From Methanocella_A sp963792125 (GTDB taxonomy: Archaea; Halobacteriota; Methanocellia; Methanocellales; Methanocellaceae), in contig CAWBVA010000001.1 of assembly GCA_963792125.1 (NCBI GenBank), forward strand, positions 1 through 64,000: a stretch of 64,000 nucleotides of DNA, given 5' to 3'. Within the stretch, counting starts at the first letter, position 1, and every line of letters begins with the position of its first letter. This document shows positions 55,432 through 63,416 of the stretch, piece by piece. The translations under genes and the position numbers were made by a program. The notes under the pieces are model-generated. The model had not been told where the DNA came from and did not search any database. It was given only the letters and a program-made list of their open reading frames with translations.

Positions 55432-56572
55432 TCTGAAGTTATTATCCGGCGAACTGGACTCCCGCAAGGAGGAGATCATCGGATACGACAGCGAGACGTC
55501 CTCAGTGGGAAAGCTGTACGCTGACCGGCTGCGCATGCTGGACGACCTCGACGCCTCGATTAACGCACAGCTCGGCACGTACTCGGGCAGCAAGGTGCTG
55601 GAGGATGGCCCGTTCGTACGCCGCTTCGGACATGCGTTTCTGACACGACAAGAGGCCACCGACTGGGCGCTGGACGTCCTGAAGGACAGGAACGTGGCCG
55701 CCGTCGACGGCAGTCAGATCTATCCTTCGAGGCACATATCCGTCCCCATCGGGCTGGTCCAGGCCTGTACTGTCATGAACAGCCACAATGGCGAACGGCG
55801 GTTCTCGACGAACTCGAAGCTGCACCTGATGCTGCCTGCTGACTTTGAGGAGAACGGCAGCTACGTCTTCGCCCAGGCCCCCGTATCCACGAAACGATTC
55901 GAGCTGGAGTGCCTGCAGATCGGCGAGTTCATGCGATCGCACCCCGGCGACATGGCCTTCCTGGACGGCTCGCTGGTGCTGTCATTCACCGGCCAGCAGG
56001 AAGAGAAGGAACAGGCGAGGTACATCAAAGCAATAACTGATCTGCTAGATGTATCGGAAGAGACCCGATCGCCGCTCATCGCATATACGGACATGTCCAT
56101 GAGCAAGGACATTCTCACGTTCATGCGCTATGCTTTCCGCCTGCAGCCCTCCGGCCACCTGACCGATGCTTTCCTGATCAGCGACCGGCTGCGGTGGGGC
56201 GACAGGACAAGAGCCTTCACCTGCGACCGCGACGACCGCCTGCAGAAAGGCCAGCGTTCGACCCTCGACCTCTATGGCAGGCACCGTGACAACGTCGCGT
56301 TCTTCTTCATTATGTCCGGCGGGCACCTTGTCAGCAAGGTGGAAGTGCCGAAATGGTGCTATGATGAGGGGCTCGTCGAGCGGATTGCTGATACTATCAG
56401 GGCGGAGTGTATCATCCGCCCGGGGTACCCGGACATTATCCACCGGGCCCACGAATACGCTTCCATCAGCTTCGCCGAGACAGAGATGTTCCGGGGCATG
56501 ATCGATAGCTTTGCGGCAAAGCACAGGATAAAGATTTACAAGAGCGCGAAAGAGCTGAACAAGCAATTATAA
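55424..56572 (+). CDS. nurA: NurA 5'-3' nuclease
   Basis: 382 residues, TTG start overlapping the rad50 stop. NurA motifs: NVAAVDGSQIYPSRHISVPI (catalytic Asp), DMAFLDGSLVLSF (second Asp) and the C-terminal HRAHEYASISFAETEMFRGM. With HerA it resects DNA ends to 3' tails. Third gene of mre11-rad50-nurA; herA follows 1.1 kb later behind a repeat-containing gap. Confidence 0.93.
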   Translation: MLDLKLLSGELDSRKEEIIGYDSETSSVGKLYADRLRMLDDLDASINAQLGTYSGSKVLEDGPFVRRFGHAFLTRQEATDWALDVLKDRNVAAVDGSQIYPSRHISVPIGLVQACTVMNSHNGERRFSTNSKLHLMLPADFEENGSYVFAQAPVSTKRFELECLQIGEFMRSHPGDMAFLDGSLVLSFTGQQEEKEQARYIKAITDLLDVSEETRSPLIAYTDMSMSKDILTFMRYAFRLQPSGHLTDAFLISDRLRWGDRTRAFTCDRDDRLQKGQRSTLDLYGRHRDNVAFFFIMSGGHLVSKVEVPKWCYDEGLVERIADTIRAECIIRPGYPDIIHRAHEYASISFAETEMFRGMIDSFAAKHRIKIYKSAKELNKQL

Positions 56573-56624
56573 CTGTTTATCAGGTATAAAATTATAGATA
56601 GGGCTATGAAAATCGCCTGGCTCA

Positions 56625-56972
56625 GGCTATGCGACCCCTGTCACGCTCGCCAAGGGCGCCAAGTAGCCAAGAGCACCAAGAGTTTTTAAAAATGTTTGCT
56701 TATCCGGACATGTATGTCTGAAGAATATTAATGACCTGGCCCTTGGCCTTGGCAGCCCAGAAGGAGACGTATTGTAGTAACAGTTGTAGCACTGCCAAAG
56801 TCTGTATAGTCAAGGGTCAATTTTTGTGTATGCTGATCAAGGCACTTCACTACAGAGTACACGATATGTTCCAGATAGTACACTAATTTTGATAGGAAGA
56901 TGCTGTGGTAGCCCTTTCTTTAAACGTACTCTGTGTGCCCTTGGCGAGCCTGTGCACCTGTGTCGCATAGCC
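56625..56972. repeat. Imperfect inverted repeat flanking about 280 bp
   Basis: The arm GGCTATGCGACCCCTGTCAC GCTCGCCAAGGGC (56625-56657) recurs in reverse complement at 56937-56972 (GCCCTTGGCGAGCC and GTCGCATAGCC at its ends) with a few changes. Between them no gene is seen. Similar wording occurs at 5709-5740. It may be a small non-autonomous element or its footprint. The rest of 56573-57167 holds AT-rich sequence before the next gene. Confidence 0.55.
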
Positions 56973-57167
56973 TGTATCTAAAGCATTGCCTCAATGACTA
57001 TAACAGTGAGAAGGTAATTTCTTTAAACTGCCGAGCATGCAACTCATTATTTTCAAAATGCTCGTGCATCAAGTATTTCTCCCTTAAGCATTTTATATCA
57101 GATAGGCATGCGTTAATCATCGAGGCCTTACAGGGGATTATTTAAAATAACGGACAGGAGACAGGGG

Positions 57168-57705
57168 ATGAAAATCGGATCGGTCGTGCAGGTGAGGACT
57201 TTCTCGGAGTATGTGATCAAGACGCCCGTGGACCGGAGCGACGGCTATGTCCCCGTCTCGGGCATCGCGCCGGGGACCTATGTGTCAATAAAGGCACAGG
57301 AAGGCAGGGTCATCGGCATCGTGATCAACGCGCTCCACAACGTCAAGGAAGATTATCTCCCTTATCTCCCGGAGGGCAAGCAGGAAGTGTTCCTGCCCTA
57401 TGCCACTGACTATCGCAGCTCTTACCTCGTGGTCACCGGCATCGGCAATTTGCTGGAAAACGGGCCCAGCCACGAGCTGAAGTTCACCCCGGGCATCAAC
57501 GACCTGGCCGAGGTCATGGAGCCCGGAGGAGATCAGGGCCTTTCACCTGTGCCAGGGCAAAGCCAGCTTCGCCTACTACCGGAAGCTGCAGCAGTCCGTC
57601 GACCCGGCTACGGTCACATGCGCCATCGATAACGCGGCCCATGCGATGCCGGAATGTTCCCCGATGCTGAAGGCGTTGAAAAAGCTCACGGAGAAGAAGC
57701 TATGA
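57168..57705 (+). CDS. HAS-barrel-like protein preceding herA (frameshifted)
   Basis: 178 residues after removing one C from CCC at 57522. The start MKIGSVVQVRTFSEYVIKTP and GIAPGTYVSIKAQEGRVIGI VINALHNVKEDYL resemble the HAS barrel that begins HerA-type ATPases, here as a separate protein. After the shift: EEIRAFHLCQGKASFAYYRK, DPATVTCAIDNAAHAMPECS, ALKKLTEKKL. Its TGA overlaps the herA ATG (ATGA), so translation is coupled; an accessory subunit of HerA is inferred. Confidence 0.75.
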
Positions 57706-59273
57706 AGCCGGTCGGTATCGTACGGGACGTGGAGCAGAACGACGTCCATTTCATCTCTTCTAAAAAGTTCAAGACGGGCGACTTCGTGTCCTACCGGGAC
57801 CGCTGGGTGGACGCGGACCGCCACGTGCTCTGCCGCGTAGGCTATGCGCAGTCATTCAAGCCGTTCCCCGACGAGCTTATCGGAGACAGCGGCATAGACC
57901 CAAAGGCCATCCTCGAGTTCGGCGGGCTGGACCCGGAGGACTACGGCCAGTACCTGATCACCGCGAGCGTCGTGGGCTGTTTCAACGAGACGCTCTCCGA
58001 GTTCCGGCACCCGCGTACCATGCCGGACTGCGGCGAGTCGATATACGAGGCAGGAGGCGATATCCTCGGACATATCAGCAAAGCCGCGGACGGGCAGCAA
58101 GGGTCGGCTACCATTGGCACTGTGCTTGGCTCCGGCGTACCGGTCGTGTTAAGCGTCCGGGACGTGGTCAGCCAGCATCTGTGCGTGATCGCCTCGACAG
58201 GCAGCGGCAAGAGCTATACTGTCGGCGTCATGCTCGAAGAACTGATGATGCCGCGCAACCGTGCCGCAGTCATGGTGGTCGACCCGCACGGCGAATACAC
58301 CACACTAAGCGCCATAGTGAATAATCCCCGGTTCAGGGAGGGCGATTATATGCCTGTGGTCAAGGTACTGCGGAAGGACGGCATTAAAATCAAGATTACC
58401 GAGCTCGAGCTGGGCGATTTCCTGGGCATGCTCGACCTGTCTGACAAGATGAGGGAGTTCTTCGTCCGTGCCTTCAGGGCATGGCGCAGCGGCAAGAACC
58501 ACAAGAAATCGGACCTGCTGAGGGAGATCGAGAACCTCGGCGGCAACGAGAACAACGACTCGACCATCAACGCGATCACCTGGCGTTTCCAGGGCATCAT
58601 GAACAGCGGCATCATTGACGACTACCAGCACGTCCGGTTAGGGGAATTATTCGTGCCCGGACAGCTGACGGTCCTCGACCTCAGCGGCATCGGGGAGTCC
58701 GACCAGCAGCTGATCACGTCCGTCCTGTTGAGGCTGCTGTTCGACGCCCGGGAAGGCACGGTAAACCAGCGGTTCAGCGAAGGCCAGGAGCGATACCTGC
58801 CGTATCCTGCGTTCGTAGTGCTTGAAGAGGCCCACCGCTACGCGCCACAGAACGGCGAGGCGAAGTCGAAGTCCATTTTGAAGACAATCCTCTCCGAAGG
58901 CCGCAAGTTCGGCATCGGCGTCTGCATGGTCTCCCAGCGGCCGTCCAAGCTGGACAGCGATTCCCTGTCCCAGTGCATGACACAGATCACCATGCGCATC
59001 ATCAACCCGGTCGACCAGGGGCAGATCGCGGCCAGCGTCGAGACCATGAGCCGCGAGTTACTGGACGAGCTGCCAGCGCTTGCCAAGGGTGAAGCGATCA
59101 TTTCCGGCGTAGCAGTCAACACGCCTGTCCTGGCACGCATACGCGAACGGCTGACCCCTCATGGCGGCACCAGCCGCGATGCGCCGGGCGAATGGGCGGC
59201 ACAGTGGAAGAAGACTGCATCGGCGAAGAAAGCGGCACCCGTGCTGACGCAGAAAGAGTATAAATTATTTTAA
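57702..59273 (+). CDS. herA: HerA DNA translocase/helicase
   Basis: 523 residues from the ATG at 57702. N-terminal HAS barrel (KPVGIVRDVEQNDVHFISSK), then the FtsK-like RecA core: Walker A IASTGSGKSYTVGVMLEEL, VDPHGEYTTLSAIV, Walker B AFVVLEEAHRYAPQ, SEGRKFGIGVCMVSQRPSKL, arginine-finger region MTQITMRIINPVDQ. Hexameric translocase that drives NurA in end resection. Followed by T-rich sequence. Confidence 0.95.
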   Translation: MKPVGIVRDVEQNDVHFISSKKFKTGDFVSYRDRWVDADRHVLCRVGYAQSFKPFPDELIGDSGIDPKAILEFGGLDPEDYGQYLITASVVGCFNETLSEFRHPRTMPDCGESIYEAGGDILGHISKAADGQQGSATIGTVLGSGVPVVLSVRDVVSQHLCVIASTGSGKSYTVGVMLEELMMPRNRAAVMVVDPHGEYTTLSAIVNNPRFREGDYMPVVKVLRKDGIKIKITELELGDFLGMLDLSDKMREFFVRAFRAWRSGKNHKKSDLLREIENLGGNENNDSTINAITWRFQGIMNSGIIDDYQHVRLGELFVPGQLTVLDLSGIGESDQQLITSVLLRLLFDAREGTVNQRFSEGQERYLPYPAFVVLEEAHRYAPQNGEAKSKSILKTILSEGRKFGIGVCMVSQRPSKLDSDSLSQCMTQITMRIINPVDQGQIAASVETMSRELLDELPALAKGEAIISGVAVNTPVLARIRERLTPHGGTSRDAPGEWAAQWKKTASAKKAAPVLTQKEYKLF

Positions 59274-59610
59274 TTTTTCTGGCAATACGCCCCGGGTTCT
59301 GGCCAGGTATAAGATGGCGAGAATTGGTTGTTATCTTGCAGTGCGTGACGGAACGCCAGTACAGTTAAAGGCCGCAGAGTTCGAGTCGCAAGCACAGGAA
59401 CGGCAGGGGTTTATCAGGGTCAGTATCCGCATTTTTCTCGAAATGTACCGGCTCATGCGATACTGACCCCCCGGCCGCTCGCGCGCGAATGCCGGGGCAT
59501 CTGTCCCATGACCAGCCTGTAAACTATCCATTAGCAGTAATTAAAAATGCCCGGGCGCCCCTGTCGAGCGTGATCGGGACGCATGGCCATGCCATTAAAA
59601 TAAAATGTTT
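59274..59610. other. Intergenic between convergent herA and the RPC34-like gene
   Basis: No gene seen. Around 59553-59580 GGGCGCCCCTGTCGAGCGTG again resembles the dispersed repeat wording at 5.7 and 56.6 kb. T-rich stretches near both ends may stop transcription from either side. Confidence 0.35.
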
Positions 59611-60366
59611 TTACTTACGTTTTTTCGCGGGAGGCTTTTTCTCTTCTTTCTTGGCCGGAGCTCTGGGAGCGGGCTTTGTCTCTTTAGCCGCTCTCCCCCT
59701 CTTCGCGGGCCTCATCTCTTCTTCTTCGTCTTCGGACTCTTCAGGTAGCTCTTCCTCTTCTTCCTCTTCGTCCTCGTCTTCTTCGTCTTCCTCTACCTTT
59801 TTGGCCTTTGCCGCTTTGCCTTTCTTCGCCGGCTTGACGGGTTTGATTTCTTCAGGCTCTTCCGGTTCTTCTTCCTCGATTACCGGCTTGCCCTTTTTAG
59901 TCGCTTTGCCCGCTTTCGTCGCCTTTGGCGGTTCAGCCTTTACAGGCGCCTCAGGCTTTTCGGCCTCTTTTGCCCCGATCTTCGACGACACAGGTTTGCT
60001 GGGCCTTCGAGCCTCGTCCTTAGCGAGAAGCTCAATCCAAAGTCCCAGGTCCGGGCAGTAGTCGGGCTCGCACTCGTAGGTGCACCCGACGCACGGCGCC
60101 ACCTCGTCTTCGGCCAGGATCAGGTCGAAGCGGTACTCTTTCTTCGGGGCCTCTTTCTTCTGCTGGACAAAGCTGAGGCGGTACGTGCGCGTGCCACTCA
60201 CCGTCTCCCAGGTCCGTTTCACCTTACCTTCGGCCTCCAGCCTGGCCACTACGCGGGAGCACTTGCGGCTGTCGATATCGAGGTCTTTCCACAGCTCGCT
60301 CTGGAGTATGCCTTTGGGTTTCGACTTGATCAGCTCAAGTGCCCTGTCCTCTAAACTTGCGCTCAC
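59611..60366 (-). CDS. Winged-helix/Fe-S protein resembling RPC34/TFE-beta, with Lys/Glu-rich tail
   Basis: 251 residues. Residues 1-75 are a winged helix (LELIKSKPKGILQSELWKDL, CSRVVARLEAEGKVKRTWET). Next, PCVGCTYECEPDYCPDLGLW has four Cys in the spacing expected for a cubane Fe-S cluster before a Trp helix, like the C-terminus of RNA polymerase III subunit RPC34 and archaeal TFE-beta. The last ~130 residues are almost only Lys, Ala, Pro, Glu and Asp, with a run of about 18 acidic residues flanked by basic blocks. A general transcription factor role is inferred. Lies eight bases after lsm. Confidence 0.65.
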   Translation of the reverse strand: MSASLEDRALELIKSKPKGILQSELWKDLDIDSRKCSRVVARLEAEGKVKRTWETVSGTRTYRLSFVQQKKEAPKKEYRFDLILAEDEVAPCVGCTYECEPDYCPDLGLWIELLAKDEARRPSKPVSSKIGAKEAEKPEAPVKAEPPKATKAGKATKKGKPVIEEEEPEEPEEIKPVKPAKKGKAAKAKKVEEDEEDEDEEEEEEELPEESEDEEEEMRPAKRGRAAKETKPAPRAPAKKEEKKPPAKKRK

Positions 60367-60373
60367 CGCAGTA

Positions 60374-60598
60374 TTACTCCTTGACCGGGTTTAGTAAAAT
60401 GATGTTGTTGCCTCTGAGGACGACCGAGCCCAGACTCCGGACTTTCTGGCCGTTGGAAATTTCAGTCGTGTCATTCAGGTGAAGGTTCAGGTAGTCGTCA
60501 GCGCTGACGAGCGTGCCTTCAAGGATATTTTTCTCGCCTTTCATCTCGACCTGGACCTTCTGTCCAACGAGGGCCTGCACTTTTTTATTGGGGAACAA
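60374..60598 (-). CDS. Archaeal Sm-like (Lsm) RNA-binding protein
   Basis: 74 residues from the TTG at 60598, placed seven bases after GGAGG; the longer frame to 60646 runs through the SD. Sm1 (QVEMKGEKNILEGTLVSADD YLNLHL) and Sm2 (GSVVLRGNNIILLNP) motifs are clear. Forms rings binding U-rich RNA. First gene of a pair with the RPC34-like protein. Confidence 0.93.
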   Translation of the reverse strand: MFPNKKVQALVGQKVQVEMKGEKNILEGTLVSADDYLNLHLNDTTEISNGQKVRSLGSVVLRGNNIILLNPVKE

Positions 60599-60786
60599 AA
60601 AATAAACCTCCTTTAACAAATTAAGATATGAGTTATATGTACGCAATTCCTATTTGTATTTTATTATTTAAAGGCGGCGGTGGCCTGCCTTTGTTTCTCC
60701 CGTGCCGGTGACCCGGCGTCACAGGTTCCAGCCATCGGCAGACAGGCGTCGCCTTGCCGGACGACAGGCATTCTGCAGTATCCAGC

Positions 60787-61275
60787 CTATGGCGCAGGTG
60801 CTGCCCTTTCCAGCTCCTGTTCCCTGTCCCGGGACTCCTTCTCACCCTTCACGGCCTTGGCGATATCCTTTCCCAGCCGCTCGCACTCTTTCAGGTCCTT
60901 CTCTTCCGGGACCCAAAGCACCCGCAACACCGGGTCCACAACCTTCATGCCCATGGCCCGCAATCGATCGGCAATCTGTACGGGCGCTTCGCCGCTCCAG
61001 CCGTAGGAGCCGAACGCCGCGCCCACTTTCGCGTTCAGGGGCTCCTTTTCGAGCCGCGCGATAAAGTGGTCCATGGCGTCGTGCATCTTATACCAGAATG
61101 TGGACGAGCCCAGCGCGATTGCGTCTGCACTATTAAGATCGTTCATGTCGACGTCGTAGAAGCTCACTACTTTCGTCTCGAGGCCCCGCGAATCGGCTCC
61201 CTCTGCGATCGCATCGGCCATTTTTTTCGTGTTGCCAGAAGTGCTCAGGTAGACTATCACCAGTTTCTTTTTCAT
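60787..61275 (-). CDS. Flavodoxin
   Basis: 162 residues. FMN-phosphate loop YLSTSGNTKKMADAIAEGAD; second loop GSSTFWYKMHDAMDHFIARL and AAFGSYGWSGEAPVQIADRL, closely like the flavodoxin half of F420H2 oxidase (FprA). A charged helical tail follows (GEKESRDREQELERAAP). One-electron carrier or diflavin partner. Divergent from the MazG-like gene over an AT-rich 60-110 bp promoter region. Confidence 0.92.
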   Translation of the reverse strand: MKKKLVIVYLSTSGNTKKMADAIAEGADSRGLETKVVSFYDVDMNDLNSADAIALGSSTFWYKMHDAMDHFIARLEKEPLNAKVGAAFGSYGWSGEAPVQIADRLRAMGMKVVDPVLRVLWVPEEKDLKECERLGKDIAKAVKGEKESRDREQELERAAPAP

Positions 61276-61384
61276 GTGAAAACCCCGTGTAATATTATAT
61301 TAATTATAATATTATACAATCGGTCTGTATAAAATGCTATCCCGCAACCTGAAAATTCATATGGTCGGGGCAGCATGTGATATT

Positions 61385-61702
61385 GTGGGCAAGCTGGTCA
61401 GAGACCGCATACCGGAGATCATGCGGGCGGAAGGGAAATCACCGGACGTAGAACATATCAGCGGAGAGTCGCTGCGGTCGGCGCTGAAGGACAAGCTGGT
61501 CGAGGAAGCCGTCGAGCTGCGGGAAGCGGCCGATTTGTCGGACGACAAATCGGGCGACATCCGCGAGGAACTGGCAGACGTTCTCGAGGTCGTGGACGCG
61601 CTGGCCGACGTCTATGATCTCGACAGAGAGGAAATCCTGGCTGCACAGCGGAAAAAACGCGCTGACCGGGGCGGATTCAAGCAAGGATACTTTTTAAAAT
61701 AG
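61385..61702 (+). CDS. MazG-like nucleotide pyrophosphohydrolase
   Basis: 105 residues from the GTG at 61385 (GTGAT just before it); the frame is open from 61334, but family members begin near KLVRDRIPEIM. All-alpha NTP-PPase motif: KLVEEAVELREAADLS and EELADVLEVVDALADVYDLD with the acidic Mg ligands (EExxE, ExxD). Hydrolyses NTPs to NMP and PPi, probably house-cleaning. The C-terminus FKQGYFLK is typical. Confidence 0.87.
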   Translation: MGKLVRDRIPEIMRAEGKSPDVEHISGESLRSALKDKLVEEAVELREAADLSDDKSGDIREELADVLEVVDALADVYDLDREEILAAQRKKRADRGGFKQGYFLK

Positions 61703-61775
61703 ACTAAGAGGCCAAGGTTCCAGGAGAAGACGCCCTGGCGCCTTCTCTCAGCACCTTAGCGGCTTGACGGGGTGA

Positions 61776-62180
61776 TCACCGTTTCCCGCAGGCAGCACGG
61801 ACGTACTCGTCCTCGGCCTCTTCGATGCGCTTCTGGTCCTCCAGCATCGACGCGTAGCTGAAGTGTGCCTGAAAATCCGCGGGGCTGACGCTGATCGCCT
61901 TGCGATACTGCGTTTCCGCGTCCTCCGGGCGACTGGTCTTCCTGAGCATGTCGCCGTAGTGGACGTATGCTTCCGCGCATTCCGGCCGGATCTCGGCGGC
62001 CGTCCTGTACTCACGCTCGGCATCGTCCCAGCGGCCGTTCTCCTCCAGTGCCATCGCGTAGCTGAAACGCGCTTCCATGTTCTGTGGCTCGGCCTCAATG
62101 ACCTGTCGCAGCCCGGACAGGCCGTGCTCGAGGGCTGCATTGCGGCCGACTTCTACTATCCCATTTATGCCGTACTCCAT
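61776..62180 (-). CDS. TPR-repeat protein
   Basis: 134 residues with three tetratricopeptide repeats: NMEARFSYAMALEENGRWDD AEREYRTA, CAEAYVHYGDMLRKTSRPED AETQYRKA, DFQAHFSYASMLEDQKRIEE AEDEYVRA. A protein-binding scaffold; partner unknown. Ends CGKR at 61776; a base error near the end could extend it slightly (ETVITPSSR). Confidence 0.82.
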   Translation of the reverse strand: MEYGINGIVEVGRNAALEHGLSGLRQVIEAEPQNMEARFSYAMALEENGRWDDAEREYRTAAEIRPECAEAYVHYGDMLRKTSRPEDAETQYRKAISVSPADFQAHFSYASMLEDQKRIEEAEDEYVRAACGKR

Positions 62181-62555
62181 ATACAGCCAGCCTCAATACG
62201 GGCATTTCTAATTGCAATACTCGATGCCCGGTATGATTTATTTGGCCGATCTGCATAAGGTTAACGTGAGCATATATGGTAAAACCATGCTGGCCTGTGT
62301 AAAAATGACGCGTTTTAGCCCACGATGCCGTAAATGTCACTGTCGTACGCTTTTTGACGGCTCTTTGCCAGCATTCATGCGCCATATGCGACTATGCCTG
62401 CAGCCACGGCGCTATCCTGAAATCCAGCGGCAGGATTTAGCGTCTCTGACTCTACGGCACGACTGCCAGGAGTACGCGTGCTCAGCTAGTACCATAACAT
62501 TTTAAATATCGGCGGCCAATAGTATGCAGCCAACACAATAGACAGGTGTAGTTTG
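62181..62555. other. Intergenic, upstream of porB
   Basis: No convincing gene; an open frame at 62212-62505 lacks an SD and looks random (many Cys, Arg and His). AT-rich TATA-like sequence (CATTTTAAATATC) near 62498 probably belongs to the porBA promoter. Confidence 0.4.
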
Positions 62556-63416
62556 ATGCTTGACGATATCCCCCAGGAAGAATACCTTTACAAGGGCAAC
62601 ACGGCCTGTGCAGGCTGCTCGGCAATGCTGGCGCTGCGCTACATACTGAAGGCCGCAGGCAAGGACACTATCATCGTGAACCCGGCCTGCTGCTCCACCG
62701 TGTGCCAGGGCTCGTTCCCGAGAACGGCCTACGGCGTGCCAGTCCTGAACATCGCCTTTGCGGCTGCGGCGGCCGCTGCCGACGGCATGGCCTCGGCGGC
62801 ACGGAACAAGGGCAAGAACATCATAGTCTTTGCCGGCGACGGCGGCACCGTCGATATCGGCATACAGGCCTTATCCGGCGCCATCGAGCGCAACGCGAAC
62901 ATCCTCTACGTCTGCTACGACAACGAGGCATACGGCAATACCGGGATGCAGAAGAGCGGCTCCACGCCCTACGGCGCGATCACGACGACCACACCCACGG
63001 GCCGTAAGGACTCGAAGAAGGACATCGATTTCATCGTCATGGCTCACCGCCCGACTTACATGGCCACGGCCAGCGCCGCATTCCCGAGGGACCTGATGAA
63101 GAAGGTGCAGAAGGCGCTGTCCATGGAGGGTACGAAGTTCATCCACGTGCACGCCCCATGCCCGACAGGCTGGCGCTATTCGACGGAGAAGTCGGTCGAG
63201 ATCGGCAAGCTTGCCGTCAAGACCGGCATGTGGTACCTGTACGAGTGCCAGGATGGCAAGGTCACTCTGAGCGCGCCCACGTCCGCTGCGCTGAAGAAGC
63301 CCACGCCTGTCGAAGAGTACGTGAAGATGCAGGGCCGTTTCAAGGGCGTCGACCTGGCAGGCCTGCAGCATGAGATCGAGGCTGGCGCCGCACGCATAAG
63401 GGGGCTGGTCCAATGA
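62556..63416 (+). CDS. porB: Pyruvate:ferredoxin oxidoreductase beta subunit
   Basis: 286 residues from the ATG at 62556. TPP-binding domain: GNTACAGCSAMLALRYILKA (Fe-S Cys), NPACCSTVCQGSFPRTAYGV, the TPP/Mg motif AGDGGTVDIGIQALSGAIER with CYDNEAYGNTGMQKSGSTP, HAPCPTGWRYST. The enzyme links pyruvate, CoA, CO2 and ferredoxin. Overlaps porA by ATGA. The B-then-A order, with no gamma or delta gene before it, is unusual for the commonly seen por clusters. Confidence 0.92.
   Translation: MLDDIPQEEYLYKGNTACAGCSAMLALRYILKAAGKDTIIVNPACCSTVCQGSFPRTAYGVPVLNIAFAAAAAAADGMASAARNKGKNIIVFAGDGGTVDIGIQALSGAIERNANILYVCYDNEAYGNTGMQKSGSTPYGAITTTTPTGRKDSKKDIDFIVMAHRPTYMATASAAFPRDLMKKVQKALSMEGTKFIHVHAPCPTGWRYSTEKSVEIGKLAVKTGMWYLYECQDGKVTLSAPTSAALKKPTPVEEYVKMQGRFKGVDLAGLQHEIEAGAARIRGLVQ

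Noticed and set aside
62212..62505. 97-residue plus-strand frame before porB
   Set aside because: No SD, random-looking Cys/Arg/His content, overlaps the likely porB promoter.
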